Source: Candidatus Melainabacteria bacterium | Lineage (GTDB): Bacteria > Cyanobacteriota > Vampirovibrionia > Obscuribacterales > Obscuribacteraceae | Assembly: GCA_003151275.1 (NCBI GenBank) | Contig: PLXC01000147.1 | Location: forward strand, 62,001 to 126,000 | Direction: 5' to 3' | DNA length: 64,000 nt | In this document: piece by piece, positions 27,269 to 37,090 of the stretch | How the letters are laid out: the number at the start of each line of letters is the position of its first letter | Numbering within the stretch: position 1 is the first letter of the stretch | Made by a program: the position numbers and the translations under genes | Notes under the pieces: model-generated | Databases searched by the model: none | What the model was told of the DNA's origin: nothing | Seen by the model: only the letters and a program-made list of their open reading frames with translations

Positions 27269-28746
27269 GCGAAGAAGTCCTAAATTTAGGCCATAGCAAA
27301 AGGAAAACCGTTCGCTATCCTTTTTGCTTGAACCAACAGGAAAATCCGCATCGAGTGTTCGCCTTGGCTGAAGTTGTCACTTCTGTCATTTCATTCGTAT
27401 TTATCATGCTCATGTTCGAGTTTCTCACGCTTATGATACTGCCAGGTTCGGATAAATTTCTGATTACATTCTTTTGTATAATTCCCGTAACAGTAGTCGT
27501 CTCTCGAATGTTATTGCGAAGCAGTCGCCTTGGCATATCCGATAACGGTATTTCCTTTCCAGTCTTGTTTGCGCCTTGGTTGAACGGTCGATTGACCCGC
27601 TCATGGTCAGACCTGGAATCTGCTGATTTACACGCGGGTGAAGATTCAACTAATTACATTGGCGGAAATGTCTTAACCTTGATTTTTAAATCTGGAGGAA
27701 AAGTCGATCTACACACGACTCGCATACCAAGGGATGACTTGCGTTGCCTCGCTGAGGGCTTGCTTTCTTGGGCCAATGCAGAGACTCTCACACCTGCAAT
27801 AAGCGAACTTGTGGCTCGCAATGATTTTGAAATTGCAGACTCACAGCTGTTTGTTTTCTCTAAAAAGCACCGAACGATGCTTTCTAAGGATTTTGGTTTG
27901 GTCAATAATCGACTCTACGACAAAGGTGCGTCTCTGCTGGACGGCGCTTACATAGTAGAAAAGAGCCTTGCCGCTGGTGGCAATCGCAGCTCATATCTGG
28001 TCGCCGACACTAATTTCGGCAGAAATTTGGAGTTGATCGAATACGATTTATCGTTACTCGACCCCGATAAGCTGGAAAGATGTGTTGCGGATTTATGTGC
28101 CGCAAGTCAGCGTTATAAGAATTTGCAAATTCCTCACCTTTTGAATCTCGTAGATTATCGATCGATCAATGACAAATTCTATCTTGTTATGGAACCATGC
28201 CTCGATCAGAGACTCCGGTCATTTGTTTTGAAACACGGAAACTTGACTGAAAAGCAAGTTAGTTCACTGGCATTGAAGATGGCAGAAGCGGCAGAGGCAG
28301 TAAGTGCAATCGATTCATCATTGATGCTAGGTGGCATTCGACCGGATGCAATCGTTTGGAAGAAGAATGGCACTGCATTGCTTACCGAACTCGGATTTGT
28401 CAGCGACTTAATCATGAACTACTCTGACGCGCTTCTTGTCGATGCACCGTATGCGGCACCAGAAAGAATCGCGGGTGAAGCTGTGCCAGCGAGCGATCTT
28501 TATTCTATCGGTGCCACTATGTACTTTGCGATTACAAAAGTGGATCCCGAGTGTTACACGGGTGCTGTCGTTTCAGCTATCAACTCGAAAGTATCAGGAT
28601 CGTTCAGTCAATTGATTAGCCGGTTGCTCAGCTTTGACCCACAACAAAGAGGCAGCGCTGCAGAACTCGTCCACGATCTGGGAGGCTTTCTGCCTAAGAG
28701 CGAGCTGAAGCTGCTTGGCTCACCAAAAGGTGAAGCACATGACTAA
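27265..28746 (+). CDS. Membrane pseudokinase, third of array
   Basis: A 493-residue protein with the same layout as its neighbours: two membrane helices (about 30-85), a PH-like domain opening with RSWSDLESADL, and a kinase-fold region (about 225-480). Catalytic residues are gone: the ATP lysine position reads Ile in ELIEYD, HRD is replaced by GGIRPD lacking the base, the metal-binding Asn is Ala, and DFG is ELG. The late-domain signature ASDLYSIGATMYF is kept, so the fold is selected. It starts at an ATGA overlap with the stop of the preceding kinase. It probably acts as an allosteric or scaffold partner. Confidence 0.92.
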   Translation: MSEEVLNLGHSKRKTVRYPFCLNQQENPHRVFALAEVVTSVISFVFIMLMFEFLTLMILPGSDKFLITFFCIIPVTVVVSRMLLRSSRLGISDNGISFPVLFAPWLNGRLTRSWSDLESADLHAGEDSTNYIGGNVLTLIFKSGGKVDLHTTRIPRDDLRCLAEGLLSWANAETLTPAISELVARNDFEIADSQLFVFSKKHRTMLSKDFGLVNNRLYDKGASLLDGAYIVEKSLAAGGNRSSYLVADTNFGRNLELIEYDLSLLDPDKLERCVADLCAASQRYKNLQIPHLLNLVDYRSINDKFYLVMEPCLDQRLRSFVLKHGNLTEKQVSSLALKMAEAAEAVSAIDSSLMLGGIRPDAIVWKKNGTALLTELGFVSDLIMNYSDALLVDAPYAAPERIAGEAVPASDLYSIGATMYFAITKVDPECYTGAVVSAINSKVSGSFSQLISRLLSFDPQQRGSAAELVHDLGGFLPKSELKLLGSPKGEAHD

Positions 28747-30472
28747 TGAAATCGTTCCTTATACACAACGGAAAGATTGCGAAGAAATTTTAGACGAAGT
28801 GGCTATGCCCCTTCTCGATTTGCGGGATACTTCTCTGCAAGCGCTCGACGAGGGCAATTCCACAGTTGGCGATCTACAAAGTCAATTGCTGCTTGCATAT
28901 AGCGGCAGTGAATCGCCCTCGAGAGTCTTCTCCCGGTCTTTGCTGCAGTCTAATCCACTAGGTTTTAACAAACTTGTACAAGCATTTTTGCCGATACCTT
29001 GTCTGATTGGTGCCATCGCATCGGTCGAATTACCCGCATTCGTCGTAACCTATCATATGGGCGGAGTTGCGTATCTTCTCCTGATGATCGCTTATTTTTT
29101 GATGACTTCAGCGACCATCTTGGCTCTTCTTTCATTTACTGTTTTGAACCTGCGTCGAGGCACCGGCGCGTTCAGTCGGGGTGATTTCAGCTGGCTAGCC
29201 AACCTTCTTGAACCAGATCATATAGCCATTTCTCCACAAGGCTTAAACCTTCAGTGGTCCGGCAAAATGTTCTCATACATGGGTCTTGTGCTGCCCTGGA
29301 AACGTATAGCTCTCGTGTACTTAGAAGAGCACGGCAGCGGTGATGAGCGTTATCAAATTTTATGCATCCGTGACAACCTTGGTAAAGCATTAAGACTGGA
29401 CTGCAGAGAGTTTGCCAGCGGCGTGCTAATTAAAGCCTTACAGAAGAGGGCACCATGGGCAGTGAAGGCTCCTCCAATGGTGCTTGCATTACAGCCTGTT
29501 CAACAATACCGTTGGAGTTATTTGGTCAGTTGGGCTGTTGATATTAAGCGTAGTCTTTCCTCGAAAAGAATTCACAGCCCAATAGAAACATTGGTGGGCA
29601 GGTCTCTCAAAAAAGGCAAATACAAAATTACGGTAACATCGCCGATACGCAAATTCGGAATCGAACATATCGCTGAAGTATCACGAGGCGGTGGCGGTAA
29701 CAGCTCTCAGGCTGTGTCATACAAAGGGTTGAATACAGTGGGGGAGGTCGAAAACTCTAGTTCATCCCGGGTGAGGATTCGTCAATTCATTCTGCCGGTT
29801 AAACAAAATCCCGCTCAATGGTATTGGATGTTGCATCACTTCGAACGTGAGGTTCGGCGCCTCAGTTGCGTCAACAATAACAACATCACGAGATGGTTAG
29901 ACGTGTTTGTTGAAGGTGGCGCAGCCTATGTAGTCACCGAATATGATGCTTCCAAAACTTTACGGGAAATTGTTCAGATATCCGGTCCGCTAAAAGAAGG
30001 CAGAGTTCGCGAAATCGCTCTGGAAATGTGCGAAATCCTCCTGCACTTGCATCATTTAGACCCGCCCTACATTCATAAAGCGTTCACTCCGGATTCTCTC
30101 ATTCTTGCCAAAGGTGAGTTCGTCAAGCTTAATCAATTTGCCATTGGTATGCAGTTGGTGCCTTCGCAATTCAACTGCGCGGGCTTTGATCGGCGCTACA
30201 CACCACTTGAACTTTTGCGCGGTCATGAAAGTGCTCAATCGGATATCTATGCTTTTGGTGGCACTTTGTTTTACTTGCTAACTGGTCAGGATCCAAAGCC
30301 ATTTGAGCGTTCCAACGCTAAATCTTTGTGCCCGGAACTGTCGGAGCGGTTCAATGAAATAATTTGTAAGGCAACAGAGCCAAACGCGCAGTTACGCCAC
30401 GAATCTGTGCAGTCTATTAAAGAAGCCATTCTGGAACTGGCTAACTCGGAAACTAGCCTCGTATTGCTTTAG
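28739..30472 (+). CDS. Membrane pseudokinase, fourth of array
   Basis: A 577-residue protein starting at the ATG that overlaps the previous stop by eight bases, preceded by AGGTG; an in-frame start at 28715 is less likely. Two membrane helix groups (about 85-145), a PH-like domain opening with LPWKRIALVYL, and a kinase-fold region (about 310-565) are visible. The ATP lysine is Arg in RIRQFIL, HRD is HKA, the Asn is Ser, and DFG is NQF. SDIYAFGGTLFYLLTGQDPKP is conserved. It is therefore a pseudokinase. Its last 20 bases overlap the 3' end of a TPR gene on the other strand. Confidence 0.92.
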   Translation: MTNEIVPYTQRKDCEEILDEVAMPLLDLRDTSLQALDEGNSTVGDLQSQLLLAYSGSESPSRVFSRSLLQSNPLGFNKLVQAFLPIPCLIGAIASVELPAFVVTYHMGGVAYLLLMIAYFLMTSATILALLSFTVLNLRRGTGAFSRGDFSWLANLLEPDHIAISPQGLNLQWSGKMFSYMGLVLPWKRIALVYLEEHGSGDERYQILCIRDNLGKALRLDCREFASGVLIKALQKRAPWAVKAPPMVLALQPVQQYRWSYLVSWAVDIKRSLSSKRIHSPIETLVGRSLKKGKYKITVTSPIRKFGIEHIAEVSRGGGGNSSQAVSYKGLNTVGEVENSSSSRVRIRQFILPVKQNPAQWYWMLHHFEREVRRLSCVNNNNITRWLDVFVEGGAAYVVTEYDASKTLREIVQISGPLKEGRVREIALEMCEILLHLHHLDPPYIHKAFTPDSLILAKGEFVKLNQFAIGMQLVPSQFNCAGFDRRYTPLELLRGHESAQSDIYAFGGTLFYLLTGQDPKPFERSNAKSLCPELSERFNEIICKATEPNAQLRHESVQSIKEAILELANSETSLVLL

Positions 30473-31697
30473 CCCGCGCTTTCAATTTCGCAGCCTCAGA
30501 CTTATGATTGGTCTTATCCAAAATGTCTGCGTAGCTATCTAAGATTGGCGACAATGAGGCATGTTGAGGACCATTGAGCTTTTCAGAAACTTTGACCGCC
30601 TGACTTAAAAGCGGAGCCGCTTCTTCATAGCGACCTTGTTTAGCCAACAGCGCGCTCAGTGATAACTGACAGCTCACGACGTAGCCGTTGTTCTTGCCAT
30701 AAGCTTTTTCAAAAACATCAAGGACGTGATGATACAGCGCTTCCGCTTCTTGGGTGTTTCCCATTTTAATGCAACATTGCGCCAGCCCATCAGTGCGAGT
30801 CAAAGTTTCCGGCTTCTGTTCACCTAACACTTTACGCGAAATCTCCAGCGCGCGGCGATACAAAGGCTCAGCCTGAGCCGCTTTTCCTTCCTGCGTGTAG
30901 AGCTTAGCCAAGTTCTCGCAACTTGAGGCGATTGCTAAATGTGTAGGTGCAAGTATCTGTTCACGAATTTGCAGTGAGCGCTTGTAAAATTGCTCACCCA
31001 TTGCAAGCTTACCTGAGGCTGTATACGAACCGCCCAAACCATCGAGTAAAACAGCCAGATCAAGATCGCCTTCAGTGCCTCGCTTTTCCGTCAATTCCTG
31101 CGCTTGCTTGACCAGAATCTCGGCTGACTCTAATTCTTTGTGACTTTGATAGTAAGTCGATAATTTGGAAAAACTTGAACTTACCTGGTTGCGATCCTTC
31201 AAGATTTTATCGGAGTACGCCAAAATCTTGTTGCTGATTGGATCCGCTTTGCCGAAGTTGCCCGATTTTATATAGAAGTGGCACATTTTGCCGACCGTTG
31301 CCACCACTTCAGGATTGTCCGCACCCAACGCTTTCTGCTTGATCGCAATCGCGCGTTCGAACAAAGGCTCAGCTTTGGACGACTGTCCCCGATAGTTGTA
31401 GAGCACTCCCAAATTAGTCAAGCTCGCTGCCAGTCGCAGGTCTTTATCTCCAAACCCGTCTGCTTCTTTTAACGCCAACTTAAATGATCGTTCGGCGGCG
31501 CCCCAGTTTGCCTGGTCGTATGCCTTCGCGCCTTCAGTGCTGTACTTTTGCCATTCGATTTCATTGGCGAATGCCGCTTGAGCATGAGCAGAGAGTATTG
31601 ATACTGCAAAGCCGAATGAGACTATGCGGCCAAGGCACTGCCGGTCTTTAGCAACCCGCAATCGCCGGGCTTCAGCAACCTGCACTCGCCGCGTCAT
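30453..31697 (-). CDS. Exported kinesin-light-chain-type TPR protein
   Basis: A 414-residue protein if the ATG at 31697 is used; an extended frame to 31793 exists but adds an unlikely N terminus. A basic n-region and hydrophobic segment end at about residue 45 (HAQAAFA). At least seven 42-residue repeats follow, each with KAEPLFERAIAIKQKALG-like helices. No catalytic domain is present. It overlaps the last pseudokinase gene tail to tail by 20 bases. The TPRs resemble those of the caspase protein at 3469-6081. It may be a periplasmic scaffold; the partner is unknown. Confidence 0.88.
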   Translation of the reverse strand: MTRRVQVAEARRLRVAKDRQCLGRIVSFGFAVSILSAHAQAAFANEIEWQKYSTEGAKAYDQANWGAAERSFKLALKEADGFGDKDLRLAASLTNLGVLYNYRGQSSKAEPLFERAIAIKQKALGADNPEVVATVGKMCHFYIKSGNFGKADPISNKILAYSDKILKDRNQVSSSFSKLSTYYQSHKELESAEILVKQAQELTEKRGTEGDLDLAVLLDGLGGSYTASGKLAMGEQFYKRSLQIREQILAPTHLAIASSCENLAKLYTQEGKAAQAEPLYRRALEISRKVLGEQKPETLTRTDGLAQCCIKMGNTQEAEALYHHVLDVFEKAYGKNNGYVVSCQLSLSALLAKQGRYEEAAPLLSQAVKVSEKLNGPQHASLSPILDSYADILDKTNHKSEAAKLKARAKAIRG

Positions 31698-31805
31698 AGT
31701 GCATCTTCGGATATATAAAAGTAGCTTGTTATTCACAGCGCACGCTCCTACGCTGATTCTAGCGCGTTCAGCATGACATCGCCCTATAAGCAAATTTATC
31801 TGAAT

Positions 31806-32729
31806 TTATTCGCCTGGTTGTAGAAGCCCGGCGCGAATTGTCTCTTCCGTCAATTCTATATGCGGCAACAGGTCAGATGGCAGCAGTTCGGAATCAGGTA
31901 GCGGTTCGCTCATTCCTTCAGCCAACATGCGGATTTGCGAGAAGGCGATCAATGGCTCTCGCATCGACTTTTCCATCGAGGCGGCGATCATGTATTGGGC
32001 CAGCGCAGGCACCGGTAAAACAAGCACCAGTTTGTTCATAACTTTGGCCACGCGCTGCACTGCTTTGCTCAGGGTGATGTCTTCAGGACCGACTACAGCT
32101 ATGGTTTGACGCGACAATCGATCTTCGATCAAGGCGGCGATCAAAATTCTCACCATGTCTTCGACAGCGATCGGCCGCATTTTCTTTTCCATCAATCCAA
32201 CAGCGGGAAAAACAGCCACTCCTGGAATAATGTCCAATGTTCTTTTAATGCTAGATAGCATGCTGTCGCCTGAGCCATAGATAATTCCAGGCTTAAGGAT
32301 TGTGTAGTCAAGCTCGCAAGCTCGAATCAATTCTTCAGCGTCCCACTTTGATTTGTAATATGCGGACAGCGCGCGCGGTCTCGCCCTTAAATAACTGACG
32401 AGGACGATTTTCTTTACGCCAGCTCGGCGAGCGGCATGTATTACGGTTTTGGTGGATTCGACGTGAACTCTTTGGAAGTCACCTTTCTCCACCTCACGGT
32501 TGATGCCGACCAGGTGAGCGATAGCGTCGCAGCCGGAAAATGCGGCGTATAGCTTTTTCTCGTCATTGAGTTGAATGGGTGTGAATGCGGCGTTCGGTGT
32601 TTTGCGAATGCTCGGATCTCGGTGGTTAATGCCGCGGGCAAGCACCTTTGCATAATGCCCATTGGCAACTAAAGTGCGTGCCAAGTGAGAGCCCAAAAAG
32701 CCTGTCCCGCCTGTGATTGCAACGATCAT
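31806..32729 (-). CDS. NAD(P)-dependent epimerase-like protein (NDUFA9 type)
   Basis: A 307-residue atypical short-chain dehydrogenase. The start is taken at the ATG encoding MIVAITGG, which follows AGGGTAGGG; a TTG further up is weaker. The Rossmann motif is TGGTGFLGSHLA (about residues 6-17). The active-site region has YYKSKWDAE, which keeps the Tyr-x-x-x-Lys pair, and AHLVGINRE and LKPGIIYG are typical of the complex I NDUFA9-like group. Related proteins bind NADPH and act in quinone or lipid metabolism or as assembly factors. It stands alone on the minus strand after the TPR gene. The precise role is uncertain. Confidence 0.88.
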   Translation of the reverse strand: MIVAITGGTGFLGSHLARTLVANGHYAKVLARGINHRDPSIRKTPNAAFTPIQLNDEKKLYAAFSGCDAIAHLVGINREVEKGDFQRVHVESTKTVIHAARRAGVKKIVLVSYLRARPRALSAYYKSKWDAEELIRACELDYTILKPGIIYGSGDSMLSSIKRTLDIIPGVAVFPAVGLMEKKMRPIAVEDMVRILIAALIEDRLSRQTIAVVGPEDITLSKAVQRVAKVMNKLVLVLPVPALAQYMIAASMEKSMREPLIAFSQIRMLAEGMSEPLPDSELLPSDLLPHIELTEETIRAGLLQPGE

Positions 32730-32930
32730 GACCCTACCCTGAGTAATTGGCAATTCATTTTAGTACTTTAGCAGTAATGCTGAACAGAACCGTGGCTCAA
32801 CAGTAAGCATGACAACTGCTTTTGCCTGTAATGTTTATGTTCTTGAACGCCAAAGCACTGGGATAACGGCTGCCGATCCTGTATCTTTACTATTTCGGCC
32901 GAGATCTCGGAGTCAAAAAGCGAGAGGAAA

Positions 32931-35681
32931 ATGATTAACACAATTAACGAATCTGAACAATCGAGCCAAGTTTCGATCAAGAAAGTTTCAGAAGATAAAA
33001 ACGTCGTTGAGTATCGCTTGCCGAACGGGTTGAAAGTCTTGCTTCTCGAGAATCACACGGCGCCGGTGATTACGCTTTTAGTATTGTATAAGGTTGGCAG
33101 TAGGAACGAAGGTGTGGGATACACGGGATCCACTCACTTTCTGGAACATATGTTGTTTAAGGGAACGAAGAAGCACAATCCAGACAAGGGAAACGGCATC
33201 GATGATTTGCTAACCCAAATTGGTGCTTATTGGAATGCCACCACATGGTTCGATCGCACTAGTTATTTTGAAGTGGTGCCTGCGGAATATCTAGAGCTGT
33301 GTGTCGAACTCGAGGCGGACCGCATGCGCAATTTGTTACTGCGTCAAAGCGATCACGACTCTGAAATGTCCGTTGTTCGAAATGAACTTGAGCGCGGCGA
33401 GAACTACCCTGAAGAAGCGCTCGAAAAAGATCTGTATGCCCTGGCTTTTAGGGAGCATCCTTATCACCATCCCACGATTGGCTGGCGCACTGATGTAGAA
33501 GGTGTCTCGATGGATCGGTTGCGCGAGTTTTACAACACGTTCTACTGGCCGAATAATGCCACAGTCGTATTGGTCGGCGACTTTAAACCTGAAGAAGCTC
33601 TATCTGTGATCGAAAAACACTACGGTAAAATTCCAGCGGCACCACATCCAATACCTGAAGTTTATACCACTGAGCCACCACAGGAAGGTGAGCGTCGGTT
33701 TGAAATTAACCGCGCTGGTGACTTAGCGAGAATTTTGATCGGTCATCATGTTCCTGAAGCAACGCACAAAGATAATTACGCTTTGGCGGCATTGCGCCAC
33801 ATTCTTGGCAGCACCTACGAACGATCAAGTTGCTTATACAAAATCCTAATTGACACAAGTTTGGCAGCAGAGACTTTCGCTCGACATGATGATCTTCGCG
33901 ATCCAGGTTTGTTTATCATTGGAGCGACTGTCACTCAAGACGTGGAGACTCAAAAAGTAGAGGATGCGATCTACACCGAACTCGAGAGGTTAAGCAGAGA
34001 GCCGGTTTCCGAAGAAGAATTGGATCGCGCCAAAAGTTCGAATCGCAAAGGCACCATTCTGGCAAAAGCTGATTCCAGCAGCCTTGCATTCATGCTCGGT
34101 GAAGCCGAATCTAAAGCTGATTGGCACTGGTTGATGGATTATGACGACAATTTTGATGCGGTCACTCCTGAAGACATACGACGCGTAGTCGCCACTTATT
34201 TCCACAAGAACAATCGCACGGTTGGAATATTCATTCCAAATGAAATTGAGATGAGTCCTGAACAGATGGCCGCTGCGATTGCGGCTGCCGAGGCTCAGTT
34301 CGCCAATGAGTCTGATGGTGATGAGCATCACGATCTCGCTGAGCTCATGGCTGACCATCCTGTCGTTGCAAAAGCGAAAGTGAAGAAACCTAAAATTCAC
34401 ACGTCATCTTTTGCTTCCCGTCTCGTCAAGAAAGTTTTGCCGAATGGTTTGACTGTGTTGTTGATGCAGAATCCAGGTACTGAATCAGTGGGAGTTTGTG
34501 GAATTCTCAAGGCTGGAAAGTATTTTACTGCTGACGGTCACAACAGCAATTTGGCAGAGTTGGTCGCGGATCTCTTGCCCAAGGGTTCGACGAAATACAG
34601 CAAAATGCAAATTGCTCAGACGCTCGAAAACATGGGTATTGCAGCGGGGCTCGAATTCTCAGTCGACAATTATCGTTTGAGTTTCGGAACGCACGTCGTC
34701 TCTGACGACTTACCGATGTATTTAGATTTGCTTGCCGACCTAATTCGCAATCCTCTCCTGTCGACAGAAGAGCTAGCCAAAACCAAAATTGAGTGGCGTT
34801 CCAGATTCACTGAGGCTCTGAACAACACCCGCAGTATGGCCTGGAATAAATTGCGCCGCACCATTTTTGATCCTAAACATCCATTTTATGAAAAGACTTT
34901 TGAGGAGCAAATGATTGATCTAGAGGGCGTTTCTCTCGAGACCGTTCACGAAACCCACAAAAAGATTTTCAGTCCCAAAGGCATGATCATCACAGTGGTC
35001 GGAGATACTGATTTAGACGAAGCTCTCCAGCACATCTCCGATAAATTTGGAGATTGGCAAGGGGAAGAGCCCTCTGTCGTGCACATCCCCCCGGCTACTT
35101 TGCCTAAGAAATCAAGTCGTATTGATGTGCCACTACCTGAGAAGAAGAGCACAGATATTGTCATCGCTCATCCCACCGACTTGCAGCGCACCGGTAAAGA
35201 CTTTTACGCGGCGAAACTGGCTAACGCTGCTCTTGGTCAAGACACGATCACCTCGCGTCTGGGCAATGTGGTGCGCGACCGCGCCGGTCTAACTTACGGC
35301 ATCTACTCCGCATTCTCTGACACCGCCTTTGGTAGCGCACCATGGTCGGTAAGTCTGTCCGTCAATCCGAAAAATGTGGAAAAGTCACTGAGTTTGGTAT
35401 CACAAGTTTTGTCAGATTATATTGAGAACGGCATATCTTCTGAAGAGCTGGCAAAGGAAACTGGCAGAGCTGTCGGGGCTTTCACTGTCGGTCTTGCTTC
35501 ATCACTGGGCATCGCAAGAGCTGTGACAGAATTCGAGTTTTTGGGACTTGGACCAGCCGAGCTGGATAACATGTCGAAAAACTATGCGGCTGTCACCAAG
35601 CCTCAAGTAGATGCTGCTATGAAGAAGTACTTCCACCCTGAAAAAGCAGTCACTGTCGTGGCCGGAACCTTCGACAAGTAG
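32931..35681 (+). CDS. M16 family zinc peptidase, cytoplasmic two-domain form
   Basis: A 916-residue paralogue of the protein at 6145-9135. It has the inverted zinc motif H69-x-x-E72-H73 and the downstream glutamate in NELERGEN. It lacks both the signal segment and the SSSD-repeat linker, so it is probably cytoplasmic. The second half (from about residue 490) begins LVKKVLPNGLTVLL and carries the R-x-x-x-Y-like region GLTYGIYSAF used for substrate contact. The ATG follows GAGAGGAAA. The two paralogues may degrade peptides in different compartments. Confidence 0.94.
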   Translation: MINTINESEQSSQVSIKKVSEDKNVVEYRLPNGLKVLLLENHTAPVITLLVLYKVGSRNEGVGYTGSTHFLEHMLFKGTKKHNPDKGNGIDDLLTQIGAYWNATTWFDRTSYFEVVPAEYLELCVELEADRMRNLLLRQSDHDSEMSVVRNELERGENYPEEALEKDLYALAFREHPYHHPTIGWRTDVEGVSMDRLREFYNTFYWPNNATVVLVGDFKPEEALSVIEKHYGKIPAAPHPIPEVYTTEPPQEGERRFEINRAGDLARILIGHHVPEATHKDNYALAALRHILGSTYERSSCLYKILIDTSLAAETFARHDDLRDPGLFIIGATVTQDVETQKVEDAIYTELERLSREPVSEEELDRAKSSNRKGTILAKADSSSLAFMLGEAESKADWHWLMDYDDNFDAVTPEDIRRVVATYFHKNNRTVGIFIPNEIEMSPEQMAAAIAAAEAQFANESDGDEHHDLAELMADHPVVAKAKVKKPKIHTSSFASRLVKKVLPNGLTVLLMQNPGTESVGVCGILKAGKYFTADGHNSNLAELVADLLPKGSTKYSKMQIAQTLENMGIAAGLEFSVDNYRLSFGTHVVSDDLPMYLDLLADLIRNPLLSTEELAKTKIEWRSRFTEALNNTRSMAWNKLRRTIFDPKHPFYEKTFEEQMIDLEGVSLETVHETHKKIFSPKGMIITVVGDTDLDEALQHISDKFGDWQGEEPSVVHIPPATLPKKSSRIDVPLPEKKSTDIVIAHPTDLQRTGKDFYAAKLANAALGQDTITSRLGNVVRDRAGLTYGIYSAFSDTAFGSAPWSVSLSVNPKNVEKSLSLVSQVLSDYIENGISSEELAKETGRAVGAFTVGLASSLGIARAVTEFEFLGLGPAELDNMSKNYAAVTKPQVDAAMKKYFHPEKAVTVVAGTFDK

Positions 35682-35798
35682 CTATCGGAAATTGGTCGCC
35701 AAAATTGAGGACAGACTCTGAGGTGCTGATGTTAAAATACTCTAAAATCGTAAAACATTCAAAGACGGTCACCAGTTATGGTGATTGGGGAGGTTCAT

Positions 35799-36311
35799 AT
35801 GTTTCCATTTGCTGGCAGGTTCGGTAAACAATTTGGCATGCCACCATTCGGATTTGGTCATCATGGCGGTCGGGGCGGGTGCGGTGGTTTTGGTCACGAA
35901 GGCATGTTGCAAGATCTAGATTTAACGGACGACCAGGTAGAACGAATCGCGGAGCTCAAAGCTGAAGGCATGGGCGAAGGGATGCAATTGATGGCTCAAG
36001 GAGGTCAGTTTTTCAAACAGTTGATGCATGAATTAGCTAGCGAAAACATCGACCGAGACAAAGTTAAAGAGGCTCACAAAAAGCTTCAAGAACACAAGAT
36101 CAAAATGGGCGATGCAATTTTGGAACGAGCACTGACTTTCGCAGAAACTCTAACGGCGGAACAGCGCAAAAAGCTCAAACGGTCTGCGATGCGCAGATTC
36201 TTGGGACTAGATGGCGATGACCCTAGGCATGGTCCTGGTTTCGGCTTCGGGCAGGGCGGAGGACCGGGACCTGGCGGTCCAGGCGGCGGTCCAGGTCGCG
36301 GACCTCGCTAG
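35799..36311 (+). CDS. Spy/CpxP-like helical protein with Gly/His-rich ends
   Basis: A 170-residue protein; the ATG at 35799 follows GGGGAGG and is preferred to one at 35778. A Gly/His/Phe-rich start (residues 1-40) leads into a helical domain (about 42-145) with LDLTDDQVERIAELK and AETLTAEQRKKLKR, matching the LTxxQ pattern of Spy/CpxP-like chaperones and metal-sensing proteins. A Gly/Pro-rich tail closes it. No signal peptide is seen, which is unusual for that family. The His/Gly start might bind metal. Confidence 0.8.
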   Translation: MFPFAGRFGKQFGMPPFGFGHHGGRGGCGGFGHEGMLQDLDLTDDQVERIAELKAEGMGEGMQLMAQGGQFFKQLMHELASENIDRDKVKEAHKKLQEHKIKMGDAILERALTFAETLTAEQRKKLKRSAMRRFLGLDGDDPRHGPGFGFGQGGGPGPGGPGGGPGRGPR

Positions 36312-36331
36312 GCGACGAACTAGCTTTGCAA

Positions 36332-36371
36332 GGTTGAGGGAGGTGTTCGCAGCGAAACAACTCCCTCAACC
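36332..36371. terminator. Long hairpin after the Spy-like gene
   Basis: A perfect 11-bp stem (36332-36342 with 36361-36371) continues through a short mismatch into an inner stem around CAG. It lies 20 bases after the stop codon of the Spy-like gene. There is no T-run on either strand, so intrinsic termination is uncertain, but the position fits an end-of-transcript structure. Confidence 0.55.
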
Positions 36372-36526
36372 GGTAAGCTTAATATTGCCAGTCCAAAGCA
36401 CTAGATACGGTGCCTAGAACATAATCTGCTTGTTAGACACGTGCTTCTGTACCGAACAAACATCTGGTATATGCAAGTGGTATCTAATCCGGTACTATTA
36501 ATTCTCATACTAGAAAGCGTTTTATC

Positions 36527-36991
36527 ATGTCAGCTGTCAGGAACACCTCATTATCAGACCCTCTGAGTCTGGTTGGATTAGAGCCATTGCTGGATCAGAT
36601 CTTCGGAGTCCAACACGAATTTGCTCCAGACGCTCCCACACAACATTCGAAAACAACTGGTGCTCATGTCGATTTTTACGCTGCTGAAGTAGGTCGAAAC
36701 GAGTCGCCTGATCCAGTTTTGACTGCACAACTCAATGCTGTTAAAGCGGAGCTGAAGTCTTACCAGTATCAATATCGCCATTTGGCACTAAAATTGGCTA
36801 GCCAAGACGATCAGCTCCAATATTTGCCTGAGTTATTTAGCAAAGTGCTTACTCATTCAGCTGTTCAAGCCGAGAATGCGGAGTTGAAGAGAGAAAACGC
36901 CGCCCTCTTAAAAACAATTGAGCATATGAAGCCGAAAGTAAATCAGCCCTCGATGGGCCGGCGTATTCTTAATCGATTTTTTGGCACCTGA
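36527..36991 (+). CDS. Hypothetical coiled-coil protein
   Basis: A 154-residue soluble protein. Residues 1-60 are low in structure; residues 65-140 form heptad-like helices (LNAVKAELKSYQYQY, ENAELKRENAALLKTIEHM) typical of a coiled coil. A basic tail ends the protein. No known domain. The gene stands before the repeat-protein gene on the same strand. No clear ribosome site is visible. Function unknown. Confidence 0.68.
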   Translation: MSAVRNTSLSDPLSLVGLEPLLDQIFGVQHEFAPDAPTQHSKTTGAHVDFYAAEVGRNESPDPVLTAQLNAVKAELKSYQYQYRHLALKLASQDDQLQYLPELFSKVLTHSAVQAENAELKRENAALLKTIEHMKPKVNQPSMGRRILNRFFGT

Positions 36992-37090
36992 CCAGCTTTC
37001 GGCTGATACCTGTTGTCAATGAGAGCATTCCAATATAGGCGCGCCGGGGCCATAGTACAATCTCAGCCTTGCACCACTCCGGGGCTGCTT

